The translations under genes and the position numbers were made by a program. Shown here piece after piece: positions 12,226 through 23,088 of a DNA stretch of 64,000 nt. This DNA is from Chrysemys picta bellii (lineage: Eukaryota > Chordata > Testudines > Emydidae). Location: positions 12,362,572 through 12,426,571 of the forward strand of contig NC_088800.1 in assembly GCF_011386835.1 (NCBI RefSeq), written 5' to 3'. The notes under the pieces were generated by a model. The model was given only the letters and a program-made list of their open reading frames with translations. It did no database searches and was not told where the DNA came from. The number at the start of each line of letters is the position of its first letter. Position 1 is the first letter of the stretch.

Positions 12226-13198
12226 CTGCAAAAGAAGCAGAATCAGAAATGGAGGCACAGTGCAATAATGCCAGCTGGCTTTTCTGAGAAGCGTCACACG
12301 AAGGGGGCTTAGCCAATCACTGCAAGCAAAGGGAGAGAAGGGTGGGTGGGATGTTTGGGTGCCGGCAGAAGGAACCCGAGGCCATATGCTCCTTCTGTGA
12401 CAGAAACACATTGAGGTTTATTATTTCCGGCTCCCAACATCTCCCCAGGGTAGCTCAGGATGGTGCTGGAAAAATCTAATGTGAAGTTCCATGGGTGTTG
12501 TCTCAGCCCTGAGCAGCCCTTGGATCAGACCTCCAGGACAGGAGAGGCCGTATTTATCTAGCACAATAACAGCAAGCTGAAGACGTGCTGACATTTTCAT
12601 CCTCAAAGAGCCACTGTCCCATGCTGAGAAACTTCAGAAGAATACAGAATCATTTTATCTGTGTTAGGACCCAGTCTGCAGGGCCTCCTGAGTCCTAGTA
12701 CCCTGCCTCAAAATGGGTCTCATCTCCAGCCAAGTAGCAAGTGGGAAAGCGCCTTTTGCTCATCATACAGGCCCCAAATTTCCAAAACTGGGTGCCTCGA
12801 GTTTGACGCCTAAATCCCCATTTAGGCCACCTCAGTAAAAGCACCCAGAGTTTCCCTAGATTTCAGTGGGATAGGTGGGTGCTTAGCACTTGCAAAGATC
12901 AGGCCAGAGCGGCTCCACTTATCTCAGTGGATTCACGCTGCGTTTACACCAGCCTCCATGAGATCAGAATCTGGCCTTGTGTTTCTAGCCGTTGGGTCAG
13001 TTTCAGTTAAGCTCAGTGGAATTCGGCTCTCAGACTTGTTATTGTTCTGATTCCCCTCCAGGCACTTCTATAGAATCCGGGCCCAATACAGCCATAGTGG
13101 AAGTGGGTGCCTCTCCACTGACTTCAATGGAGTCCTCCCCACTTGTGTGGGGAATGCATTTACTGTAACACTATTACTCTAAACTGTTATGTACTCCT

Positions 13199-13670
13199 GG
13201 AGAGACAAGGTGGGGGAGGTAATATCAATAAACAGAAGTTGGTCCAGTAAAAGATATTACCTCACCCCACAGGCGCCAACTCTGTGGGTGCACCGGTGGC
13301 CCCACTGATCAACTCCTCCCCCTTTCACCCCCACCCCCGCACCTCCTGCCTGCCGGCGGGCCCCACCAATCAGCTCCTTCCCCTCCCTCCCAGAGCCTCC
13401 CGCCCGCTGCGATCAGCTGTTCAGTGGTGGGCAGGAGGCGCTGGGAGGTTCGGGGGAGGTGCAAGGGTGGGGCGCACTCGGGGAGGGAACAGAGGGGTGG
13501 GAAGAGGTGGGGCAGAGCAGACGTGGGAAGAGACGGGGTGGAACTTTAGGAGAAGAGCTGGAGTGGGGGTGGGGCCTGGGGCGGAGCAGGGGTCAGGCAC
13601 CCCCAGGGAAATGAGACATTCGGTGCCTGTGCCTCACCCACTTTGGGACCAACATAGCTACATCAACACT
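13199..13670 (+). mobile_element. Penelope-like retroelement end, fold-back form, split by a hAT insertion
   Basis: At 13199-13226 the sequence GACAAGGTGGGGGAGGTAAT is the inverted copy of AAGATATTACCTCACCC (13251-13267), which continues after an interruption as ACTTTGGGACCAACATAGCT. I know this sequence as a recurrent dispersed end in turtle and other vertebrate genomes, attributed here to a Penelope-like element. The forward copy is interrupted at 13268-13631 by an independent element. Confidence 0.6.
13268..13631. mobile_element. Terminal-inverted-repeat element (hAT-like) inserted in a Penelope-like end
   Basis: A 364-bp GC-rich element with ends CACAGGCGCC and GGTGCCTGTG, flanked by the exact 8-bp duplication CCTCACCC (13260-13267 and 13632-13639). 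Removing it and one duplication restores the known continuous host repeat (ACCTCACCCACTTTGGGACC). The interior is rich in GGGGTGGGGC-like blocks and noncoding. Confidence 0.88.
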
Positions 13671-13854
13671 TCATACAACTTAACCCTAGAGACACTCAAA
13701 TACCAGTGATGGGTGTGGTATAAAAACCTAGAAAAATAGAGAAACAGCACTGATAAGAGCAGGTTAGTTTAGCTAGCACCGCTGTGCTATACTTTCTGGG
13801 CGATATCATAGGACTGGAGGTGGGAGATGGAGTTGAAATCCTCTCTGTACTCAC

Positions 13855-14053
13855 TTGTTTCCATAGGGAACAGTAACCCCAGCTACAGGCTCCGTGTCGC
13901 AGCCCAGGAATAGGAAAGAGACATAGCAAGCTGTGGACACCAGGTTAACGAGCATGGCCATCCTGATGGCTCCTAGAGCAGACAGGCTGAGCTTCTTCAC
14001 CAGGAGACCACCCAGGAATATGCCCAGACATGCACATGGGATCGCTGTCATCC
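13855..14053 (-). CDS. SLCO3A1: SLCO3A1 internal exon encoding TM8 and TM9
   Basis: A 199-base exon (2 + 65 codons + 2). The acceptor is cag at 14056-14054 after a long pyrimidine tract, and the donor is GTGAGT at 13854. The leading GG completes glycine with the G ending the previous exon. The translation MTAIPCACLGIFLGGLLVKK is TM8; LSLSALGAIRMAML through YVSFLFLGC is a short cytoplasmic turn and TM9. It ends TEPVAGVTVPYGN plus AA, which joins C of the next exon to give a second asparagine (N-N-S-T), an N-glycosylation sequon at the start of the large extracellular loop. The cysteine in FLGCD is one of the conserved extracellular cysteines of the family. Confidence 0.97.
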
Positions 14054-15540
14054 CTGCAAGAAGGAAAAAAGAGTCAGGAAGATGCACAAGGAGAAAGCGG
14101 GAGCTGAAAAAACACAGTGCATGTTGAAGCATTTTATTAGATCAATGACTAGATCAGTGCGCTAGTGTTGGGGGAAGCGCTAAAGGCTCAGAGTCCCCAC
14201 TAGATGCTTATCCATTCATGTGGGTTCTCCTTAGGAGTGACCATGTGAGACTTCAGGTCCCAGAAGCTGTTAGCACTCACCTGTAGCAGAGTTATTTCCT
14301 CCCTGGGATGATGGAATTAAAGGCTATAGGTCACCGCTCCCTGCCTTCCTGCTGCCCCAGCCAGCAAAGAACTGGTCCTCTACAGTGCTTTGTCCAGGCA
14401 GTGGCGTCTCCACTGATTTCCCCAAGGGAGACTAAGCCACAGTCTAATAGAGCTCGTACAAGATTTCCAGAAGTGACCAGTGATTGTGGATGCCCAACAT
14501 GAGACACTTTCAAGGGGCCTGATCTTCAGAGGAGAGGTGTTCAGTACTGTCTGAGAATCAGGCCTCTTTATGAAGTCTCAAGTTTGGTACTCAAAATCAC
14601 TAGTCGCTTCTAAAAACTCAGCCCCCCACTTCAGAAACATTCTCACAATATTCAGCCTCTTTTTGCTCATTTTCACCTCATCGCTGCTGGTCATACCCAA
14701 GACCATTCCGCAACAAGGTCTCTGGATTCTGCGGCAGGTGGGAAATTTTGCAGCAATTTCATTTAAATGTAAAAAAAATTGAGGTTTTCAATTAGTTCTG
14801 CAGAAAATTGCATAACAATCAGGACAGCAGCCTGCATGCTATTCCTGTTGATATTCAACCAGACTCATTGTATGGTGTCAGTGTTCGATAGGTCCATGCC
14901 AGAGGCCCATTTGGATGGTGGGGATTGCAGGTTATTCCGAATCAACACCTAGATGCCTTAACCGGATGCTGGGGAAAGGACGCCTGTCACAAAGAGAGCA
15001 CTGGGACTTTGTGGGGAATAAGTGTCAGGAGCAAATGAATACAGAGCCTGTGTTTGTATCAATGTCCTTCCATATAAAGGAGGGAAGAGGAGAAGCGCAG
15101 AGAGTCCAGGAGCAGCAGCAGGATGGCTCCAAAAGAAAATGTTGTTGGAAAGGTGACCAGGATGCATCACATGGGCTAGCAGAACAACTGTTTGCAGCTC
15201 TTTTGTTGGCTGTGTTTCCAATTTGACGCAGGCCAAATTGCAGGGGAGATGGGAGCTCAGCTGGGGAACTGGGCTCTCCATCTTAAAGTGAGAACAGAGG
15301 GCAACTCTCTACTGCGTGAATCATCAGGCAGGCAGTTACAGGGGCGGCACTCGGTCAGACGTTCCCAGGTTTCCCGCATAGCATCGTGGGCAGCAGGCCG
15401 GCGTCTCTGCTTTAGGTGAGGAGCTTTAAAGGCTATTTATGCCCTTGCTGCAAGAATGAAGAATATCATTTCTCACAGAAACAACGGATTCTAGATAAAA
15501 CAACTTCTGTGAGCCCTGGGGTAGGGAGCATGATTTAGAG

Positions 15541-15740
15541 CAGTGGTTCTCAAAGCCGGTCCGCCGCTTGTTCAGGGAAAGCCCCTGGCGGGCCGGGCCG
15601 GTTTGTTTACCTGCCGCTGCTTCCTGCAGCCAGTGGCAGTCACGATCAGCTGAACCTGCAGACACGGCAGGTAAACAAACCGGCCTGGCCCACCGGGGGC
15701 TTTCCTTGAACAAGCGGCGGCCCCAGTTTGAGAACCAGTG
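15541..15740. mobile_element. Palindromic hAT element, CAGTGGTTCTCAAA family, copy 1
   Basis: A 200-bp element beginning CAGTGGTTCTCAAAGCCGG and ending CCCAGTTTGAGAACCAGTG. Long inverted arms include GGCCGGTTTGTTTACCTGCC and its complement. The flanks ATTTAGAG / GTTTAGCC are an imperfect 8-bp duplication (5 of 8). Related to the copies at 47323 and 61053. Confidence 0.88.
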
Positions 15741-16274
15741 GTTTAGCCCTTCCCTAAAATCACTGATACCTTTTCACATCACCACCCCTTAAAATATGTA
15801 TGAAAATAAGAAAAAATATTAGGAGTACATTATTTCACTTAGGTCTAAATAGCCTCCCTTTCACAATTTTTTCTTATTTTTGTGGCTGAACAGGCACCTA
15901 GGACAACAGCTTGTATAACAAACATTTTCATTATGTAGCAAGTATCCTAATTTCTGAGGTGGTGTGGCAAAAGGCCTCTGAGCCAGGAATGGAGATAGCC
16001 ATTTAGTTCTCAGGTGGCAGTACAGGTCAGAAGACATATAAATAGCATGGTCAGTCTTCAATCTGGCCAGACCAGCATGGACAAAGATGATTACGTCTTT
16101 CAGGACATAACTGCATAGTTTGGAAATGGAGACCTGTACAAGCCCTTCCAGGGGTCGGCACCACCATGTTGCACAACAGACACTTGACAAAATTACCGTG
16201 ACAGACATTGGTGAGCGGGGGATGTTATGTCATTCAGTCGTACAATTTTTCAGTTGTTCAAACTTCTTCTTATT

Positions 16275-16432
16275 TAGGGTGACCAGACGTCCTGATAAAA
16301 TTGGAATCGTCCCGATTTTTCGGTGTTTGTCCCGATATTTCGCTCTGCCGACAGCACTTTTTTTCCCGCTCCGCTGGCGGATCCCCTCCCTCCGGTGTCC
16401 TGATATTTTGTTCCTCTCATCTGGTCACCCTA
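16275..16432. mobile_element. hAT MITE, TAGGGTGACCAG family, copy 3 (variant interior)
   Basis: A 158-bp element with the same ends (TAGGGTGACCAGA / TCTGGTCACCCTA) and exact target duplication TTCTTATT (16267-16274 and 16433-16440). Only the terminal parts (CCTGATAAAATTGGAATCGT, CCCGATTTTT) match the other copies. The centre (CTCTGCCGACAGCACTTTTT onward) is different, so this is another subfamily. Confidence 0.92.
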
Positions 16433-17785
16433 TTCTTATTCAGCTTTTTTTTTCAGATTCGCTACTAAGGATAACAAATTTCTTACTGGAATCTGGGGAA
16501 CCCTTATTTCTAGCAGCCCTTGCCGTGATCTGAAGCTGTTTCTTCTGGCTGGAGCAATCTGAATCATACCAGATGCTTTTACCTTTTAAAGGTAAACATG
16601 ACCCTTGGTGGTGGTTAGGTCATCCTGTAATTTGTCAACGATCTTAATAAATGTTACATGGACTTGTGCTGAATCGCTCAAGTGCAAAAGCTGGTTCTTT
16701 AAAACTAACGAATCACTGGATGAGAGTTCCTTTCTGATTTAACTAATGGATTCAACTTAATTTGCCTTGAGTTTACAGCTTCAAAATTAGGAGTAATGCA
16801 CAATCTCCCAGAATTCATCTGGGAAAAAGTGGCTGGAGGGCAGAAATTCACTTGCAGGGGTTGGTGACAGCTGTCCAGTTGAAAAGCCACTAAAAAGTTA
16901 GAGAAACAAGACCAGCGTAAAATCAGAACTGTGATATAATCAGCCGCACGATTCCCTCTAGAAGAGGTGACTGTAAAATGACCCTGCAGATGATTACCAC
17001 CTCTACCACTTCAAATCTAAAATTACAGAAAGTTTATGACCTGAAAAATTTCTTACTGGGAGAAATGGAGGCAATACCCCTTTACTGAGTTAGAGGAAAC
17101 CTTTAAAATTTCCTCATCCTCTGCACCCAATCAGGTGTTTAAAGCTCCCAAAAGTACAAAATTTGCTATTGGAACCTTTTCCATAAACCAGTCAATGTCC
17201 ATCAAGCTCTGTCCATAAAGATTCATTATACAAAAGAGAGCCCAAAGGAGGCAAATAAACATTCAGCGCTGACAAAATAGATTTAGCTGAGAAACTAATA
17301 CTATAGTCCTGGAAATAAGGGTTATTGAAGGCATTAACATGCTAGTTATGACTCTTAATTTGGTAGAAATGAAAAGGGCTAGCCCACATGCCAGTCTAAC
17401 CATGCTTAACGTCCCTTCTCAGAAGGATTCAAAGCCCAATAAACAAAAGGACTCCTCCCTTGTAAACCAAGTTTCCTGGAGGAAAACTAAATTAAATTGA
17501 GACAAATAATTCCTAAAATCCAATTCCTGGGATTTACTTTTCAGGCCTGTAATATTTCATGAGGAAATTTTGCTAGAAATGTTACAAGAATCCTGATCAG
17601 GCCTACTTTGTCAATCCACCTCCCTTTTTAAGTCTTCAGCTGAGAAACTGTCATGAACAGTGGCACCATTAGCTTTGTAGCTAGGCCCAATTCTCCCAGA
17701 ATTACCATCTTCAGCCCACTGAATGTGATCTTGGACAATTCACAGAGGGCCACATTTTCTAATTTGGGGCAAATCATTTTTGGTG

Positions 17786-17896
17786 TGCCAGAGTTTAGAC
17801 AGCTCAGGCTTGATTTTCAGAAGTGCTGAGCATCCCCACATAATCAGTGAGTTCAACTGCAGTTGTGAGAGCTCAGAACATCTGAAAATAGGCCCT
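17786..17896. mobile_element. Very old inverted-repeat MITE
   Basis: Starts near GGCTTGATTTTCAGAAGTGC and ends near CAGAACATCTGAAAATAGGC; the two ends are imperfect inverted repeats with a GCTGAGCATCC core. Related short pieces occur at 14519-14567 and 23573-23640. No target duplication is recognisable. Confidence 0.45.
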
Positions 17897-17950
17897 TGTT
17901 GTCTAAACTGGGGTCCCTAAAAGCCAAGGCATCCAAAACGAGAGGATTAA

Positions 17951-17972
17951 ATATATATATTACACACACACA
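17951..17972 (+). repeat. Dinucleotide microsatellite, (TA)n then (CA)n
   Basis: ATATATATATTACACACACACACA type run; about ten TA/CA units in all. Confidence 0.85.
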
Positions 17973-18153
17973 CAACCTCTCCAGGACCCGTTTTCTACTC
18001 TGTAAAATGGGGATTCTAACACTCTCTCTCTTTCAGTATACCCACTCATTTCACCAAGAGCGCTGACATCCTCAGGTGAAAGATCTTCATGTGGAAAGCC
18101 AACCTATTAGAGACAGCAGAGGGACTGGGTGGCCGGTTAATGTAGTTACTTAC

Positions 18154-18318
18154 CCAAGAGCTGATTGGCTGATGAGGTGGTGAGGTTGAACTGCTGTTCC
18201 AGGTACTTCCCCAGGAAGGCTGCAAAGCCAGCGACCACAGCAATCTCCATGCAGGCAGCAAGTACGATGCAGGTGAAGACAGGATTGGCCAGCAAGTGCT
18301 TTGTTACTTTAGGTATCA
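18154..18318 (-). CDS. SLCO3A1: SLCO3A1 internal exon encoding TM7
   Basis: A 165-base exon (2 + 54 codons + 1) with acceptor cag at 18321-18319, preceded by a pyrimidine tract, and donor GTAAGT at 18153. The translation reads (V)IPKVTKHLLANPVF, then a hydrophobic helix containing AACMEIAVVAGFAAFLGKYL (TM7), then EQQFNLTTSSANQLL-G. The cytoplasmic start contains the conserved K-x-L-L-x-N-P-V-F pattern of OATPs. NLT in QQFNLTTSS is a potential N-glycosylation sequon just outside TM7. It differs at only a couple of positions from the mammalian sequence as I know it (A for S in LLANP, V for I in TCIVLA). It lies 15.3 kb downstream of the previous exon, across the largest complete intron in the window. 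Confidence 0.97.
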
Positions 18319-18922
18319 CTGCAACAGAGGAGAAAGAAGACATGGTTTCATGAAGGTTCTTCCCATGGGCTTCCCTAGAGGCATGAGATGCCCCTCTTCT
18401 CTTATGTGGGACAAACCCAGTATTCAAGGGCAAATTCTACATCCTATGTAGAAAAGGGGTCAGGTCCATTTTGACTTATTGGAATTTAGCAACATCAGAG
18501 CAGAAAGGTTAGGCCATGTTGAACACTGATGCCATGAAAATCCTGACCAAGCACCAAATGGCACTCCAAACCAAGACCTATCACAAAGGGTGCTGGTTCC
18601 CACAATCAGGTGAGACCCCTTACAAGGAGCCAGCATCTCAAGAGATTTCCAGAGTCTATTGTTGAGCCACAATCCTGCTTCTGAAGCCCAGGAGGAAGAA
18701 TTTTCAGCCCAGACCTGGGAAACTTTTAATTAAACACACTGAAAAGCCTCCAGTGACGAGCTGTTTAACGGCTTCATCCTTTGTAAGTCAACTTTTCTGC
18801 AGGACAAATGACCGACTGCCCCCCCGAAGTGGGACATCAATATGTAAAATCAGGACGTGATGATGCCGTGAAGTCACCTCACAGGACAGGGCACCACTTT
18901 ATCTGCTAGCAGAATCCCATGT

Positions 18923-18940
18923 GAGAGAGAGAGAGAGAGA
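18923..18940 (+). repeat. (GA)n microsatellite
   Basis: A run of about nine GA units. Confidence 0.9.
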
Positions 18941-19048
18941 AAGAAGTGAATGTAATTTTGTGAGTAGTGCTGGTATGATGGCCCTGAGACTGAGGTCAGT
19001 AGCTGGGCAAGCTTCTTCCTCACACCATCCTCCTCTCTATGCCTTCCC

Positions 19049-19337
19049 GGGTATGTCTACACTGAAATTGGGAGGTGCAATTGCAGCACATGTCGGCATA
19101 CCCAAGGTAGCTTTGATCAAGGCAGCTCATTATAAAAAATGGTGTAGACGTAGCAGCCAGGATGGCAGTATGGGCTAGTGGTCTGAGTAAAATCCCATCA
19201 CGGATCTTGGGTGCCTACTCAAGAGGTTAGTCTGTGCCGCTGCAAACTACTCTGCAATTTTTAGCGAGCTAGCTCAATCAGTGTTAGCTCGGGCACACAC
19301 CTACCTGTGCTGTCCTGATTACAGTGTAGATATACCC
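19049..19337. mobile_element. Terminal-inverted-repeat MITE, GGGTATGTCTACACTG family
   Basis: A 289-bp element with ends GGGTATGTCTACACTG and CAGTGTAGATATACCC, a good 16-bp inverted repeat. The interior has GGTGTAGACGTAG-type subterminal repeats. No exact target duplication is visible at the chosen ends. The same terminal style (TACGTCTACACTGC) is seen at 56065 and 60115. Confidence 0.75.
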
Positions 19338-19867
19338 ATCTCGACCTGGAGGAAGCTTCCTCCTGGGGCTGAGCGAGGAGATGGGTCTCCAGAGCCCATT
19401 CGGTCCTTGATCTCTCTGCTGGGACAGCGAACTAGCGATAGCTGATTTTGCCAAGGTGCTTTAAAGTTCTTAGGTAAAACAGACCATGAGACTGGGAGCT
19501 GCCACACAAACAAACGTGGAGGTGTGGGACTGTGCACCCAATCAGCATTTTAATGACCTCGTGATGGGAAAAGGGGGGCCTCTGTTGCATTTTCTGTCTT
19601 CCTCCAAAAAACAAACAAACTTTTTCTGCACTTTCCATCTTAACTTTGTGCAAAAACCTGCCAGCTTGGAGAGTGTCATGATATAGAGATAACAGTCCCT
19701 CTGACGAAATCCACTTCTAGCTACAGACGAACAGTGGTGCACTCCAAGTCCCCATCCCCTCGCTGTTTGGCCATGGGCACGGAGCCCGAAAGGTGCAGAG
19801 ATCAGGCAGAGGCAGCCGCTGCAGAGCCAGAAGGAGAAGGAATACTGAAGAAAGGGATCTGGGACTT

Positions 19868-20555
19868 ATAGTGGGTCACACAGTAAATATGAGTCAGCGG
19901 TGTAACACTACTGCAAAAAACAAAACAAAACAAAAAAAGAAGCAGCAAACATCACTGTGGATGTAATAACAGGAATGTTGTAAGCAAGACACAAGAAGTA
20001 ATTCTTCCACTCTCCTCAGCACTGATTAGGCCTCAACTGGAGTGTTGTGTCCAGTTCTGGGCACCACACTTGGCAAAAGAAGTGGACAAACTGGAGAAAG
20101 TCCATGAGAGAGAAACAAAAATGTTTAAAGGTCTAGAAAACATGACCTACCAGGAAAGATTGAAAAAAATGGGTTTGGTTAGTCTGGAGAAGAAAAGACG
20201 GAGACAGGACATGGTAACAGTGTTCAAGTTCGTAAAAGTTGTTACAAAGAGGAGGGTGATAAATTGTTTTCCTTAACCACCGAGGACAGGACAAGAAGCA
20301 ATGGGCTTAAATTGCAGTAAGGGAGATTGAGGTTAGACATTAGGAAAAACTTCCTAATTGTCAGGGCTGGTTAAGCACTGGAACAAATTACCTAGGGAGG
20401 TTGTGGAATCTCCGTCATTGCTGGTTTTTAAGAATAGGGTAGACAAACACCTGTCAGGGATGATCTAGATAATACTTAGTCCTGCCTCACTGCAGGGGAG
20501 TGGACTAGATGACCTAACAAAGTCCATTCCAGTCCTACATTTCTATGATTCTTTC
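19868..20555 (+). mobile_element. CR1 LINE, 5'-truncated, sense strand
   Basis: The C-terminal end of the CR1 reverse-transcriptase frame and 3' UTR. Visible coding remnants include VDKLEKVHERETKMFKGLEN and LEKKRRRQDMVTVFKFVK (20070-20276 frame), the conserved CR1 C-terminal block, followed by frameshifts and stops. It ends with the CR1-type tail TTTCTATGATTCTTTCATTT. 5' truncation is the normal outcome of CR1 insertion. It is dead and moderately diverged. Confidence 0.9.
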
Positions 20556-20822
20556 ATTTCTTCTGTGGGGAAAAAATATTAAGAGTGCCCTCTGATTCCT
20601 CGCTTCCTTCTCTATGCCTCCATCTGCCTTCTTCCTTGTCCATCATTATTCCATCCAGTTCCCGCATTAGCCAGTGTGTGTCACAGGTACTCAGGTCAAA
20701 ATACACCTTGAACTTTTTTTCCTCCTTTTTTATTTATTTTGCAAACTTCAGTAATAGGCAGAGGTAGATTTTAGCTGCTTTCATTTTTTTCTGTAGTATG
20801 GAGAATCTCTCTCTCTCTCATA

Positions 20823-21040
20823 AAAAGCAACAGAGGGTCCTGTGGCACCTTTAAGACTAACAGAAGTATTGGGAGCATAAGCTTTCGTGGGTAAGAACCT
20901 CACTTCTTCAGATGCAAGCAAGAAGTGAGGTTCTTACCCACGAAAGCTTATGCTCCCAATACTTCTGTTAGTCTTAAAGGTGCCACAGGACCCTCTGTTG
21001 CTTTTTACAGATTCAGACTAACACGGCTACCCCTCTGATA
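20823..21040 (+). mobile_element. Penelope-like retroelement insertion, near-perfect fold-back, 14-bp target duplication
   Basis: Two inverted arms of about 87 bp (20823-20909 and 20921-21007) separated by about 11 bases, followed by the 3' end ACAGATTCAGACTAACACGG CTACCCCTCTGATA. The flanking duplication CTCTCTCTCTCATA is at 20809-20822 and 21041-21054. The arms contain CATAAGCTTTCGTGGGTAAG and its complement. Transcribed as RNA, the arms would form a long hairpin. The left arm, read on the minus strand, contains a hammerhead-ribozyme-like core (CTGAAGA..stem..GAAA). Confidence 0.8.
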
Positions 21041-22305
21041 CTCTCTCTCTCATACAAACTCGCAGCAGAGACTTGACAGCTGTGATGAACTGGGCTCCAC
21101 CCTCCCGGACACATCCCACCAAATTCACTGACTGGGAACCTTGTACTAAACTGCAATGCACACACTGAGTGGTTAAATATGCTCACTCCATCCCCATAAT
21201 CCCCTGGCCCCTCCCTCTTTATCCATGAAGGCCTGAGATCCCCTTGGCCCTGTTTCTCTATTTCCAATAAGCCAAACATGAGTTGGGGAGCAATTACCGT
21301 ACAAAGGGAAATCTGGCTAATGAATCAGATAGCACATTTTCCACTTCAGCGAGCATTCTAATTATTCCAGAGATAAGACAGCTTGAACAGGATGGAATCC
21401 TAATACAGGCGAGAGCCTTGCTTTATCTTAATACCTGGTGACTAATTTCTCCCTGAATTAAATGTGAAAATCATTTAGTTTAAAAATTCTCTCTCTGAAG
21501 TGCTGGTGAAGCGTCAATGGGCCTTGTTTGCATTTTAAAATATTTTTCCCCTCATTCTGCTCTGCGTATTCGGCTCTGGCAGCCAACTGATTTCTCCAGT
21601 GCACACCTCTGTTTTCTCGTAGGTTTTTCCTTCTTTTTGCAAAATTTAATAGCACTGGGCAAATGCAGGGTCTTTGTTAACACTCTGCTTGGGCTCCATT
21701 GGTGAGACTATAATTAGCTCAATCTGGCCCTTTGCAAAGGGCTATTTCAGTTTCAAGTCCCTTTCATCACAACGGTTTTCCACGCTGCACAAAATCCTTG
21801 CTTCCTGAGGATTTACTGGACATAATGACTGTTCGGTGGAGACAGCATTTTTCAGATAAACAAAAAAAAAATTTCAGTCTCACATCAGTTCCCAATGGCC
21901 ACCCTGCCATCTCATTCAGTCCTTTGGTGGCCATCTACTGAATTTGTCCTCTTAGCAGAACTTGGAGGAAGAAAACAAAGCTGAGCTCAGAGTGTCATAT
22001 TTAATATGTTACCACCTATTGTGCCTCTGGAGTTCAATTAGTAAAATAGCAATGGATTCCTTAAGATGCTGGTTTGCTCCAGCTCAAAGGCAAAGACAGA
22101 AAAAAAATCTGATAGTTTTTTTACAACAATAGCAGGATACCTTTTAAAGTGATGGAAAAATATATCTCAGAGAGTCATTTAGATACTCTACATGGCCAGT
22201 GCCAAAGATACCTTGCAGGACCAAGGGTGAAGGCTTTATCTTACACTGTACTGGCTTAGAGAGGGCCAAGATTATCATGCAATATCAATTATCTTGTACA
22301 TCAGA

Positions 22306-22556
22306 GGCAGTCTGATCACTAGATAGGGGACTGGATGGAGAGGCAGGAGACCTGGGTTTATTCCCAGCACCACCACTGACTCATTGTATGATGTTCAGCA
22401 AATCACTCCACTTCTCTGTGCCTGTTGCCCATCCCACCCTTTGTCTAGTTAGGCCATGCGCTCTTTGCAGTAGGTACTGCCTATTATTGTTGGTCTATAC
22501 CGTGCCTGATACAATAGAGATTAATATCAGTAGGAGTTACTGTAACATAAAATAGA
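22306..22556 (+). repeat. tRNA-derived SINE, diverged
   Basis: Starts with a degenerate tRNA-like head (ACTAGATAGGGGACTGGATG, GACCTGGGTTTATTCCCAG as B box region), then CACTCCACTTCTCTGTGCCT and a 3' body ending near CTGTAACATAAAATAG. It is in the same layout as the SINE at 35633 but older. Confidence 0.7.
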
Positions 22557-22978
22557 AATAGTTCAAAAGGGCAGAGGACAGATATCGTGCAGCCTATGTC
22601 TTCTCATCAGTAAGGTCCACATCATTTCCTTTAATTTTGCACAGGAAAGAAAAATAAATTGGAAGCTTTCCATAGAAATATATCTCCTTTCATCACAGCT
22701 CTGCCATTTGCTCAGTTTGCCATCTGCTGCTGGCTAAGGTGCATCACTGCCTGGGGTGAAATACGTTTGGGAATGAAATTAAAAGTTGGCATGGAGTTTG
22801 AAATCCCCTACCGGGAGGGAGGAACAAATGTTGTGCTTGTGGCTGTCTAGAGTAGGGTGCACGAGTGAGCAGCTTGATGGAGAAGGGCTAATCCATGTGT
22901 AAAGCTGGCTAAGTGTGTCCGTGTACTACTCTGTAGCTGACCCACAGTGGAAGCCACCTGCTACTGCTCCCAGCTAAG

Positions 22979-23088
22979 GCCTTGATTCAGAAAAGCACTT
23001 AAGTATGTGCTTAACTTTAACATATGGTTAAGACTGGTCAACTTTACTAGGACTTAAGCACATGCTTAAGGGCTTTGCTGAATAAGCA
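22979..23088. mobile_element. Old palindromic MITE with CTTAAGCA motifs
   Basis: CTTGATTCAGAAAAGCACTT near the left end and GGCTTTGCTGAATAAG near the right end are inverted repeats, with TATGTGCTTAACTTTAAC inside. A related copy lies at about 49630-49748. Confidence 0.55.

Larger units (their letters stand above)
12226..13854 (-). other. SLCO3A1 intron (1629 bp)
   Basis: The shortest complete intron. It contains the Penelope-like end at 13199-13670 and the hAT element inside it. The stretch 12230-13190 is otherwise plain sequence; 12770-13150 has weak inverted-repeat character (AGTGGGATAGGTGG / CCACTGACTTCAATGG blocks) typical of very old dispersed elements. Confidence 0.65.
14054..18153 (-). 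other. SLCO3A1 intron (4100 bp)
   Basis: Contains a palindromic hAT element at 15541-15740, a MITE at 16275-16432, an old inverted-repeat element at about 17786-17896 and a short AT/AC microsatellite at 17951-17972. Stretches 14060-15540, 15750-16270 and 16440-17780 hold no recognisable exon or transposon. 14519-14567 is a short inverted repeat (GGCCTGATCTTCAGAG / TCTGAGAATCAGGCC). Confidence 0.65.

Noticed and set aside
20815..21055. CRISPR array or tandem direct repeat
   Set aside because: The repeated units are inverted, not direct, and there are only two. It is a fold-back retroelement insertion in a vertebrate genome.
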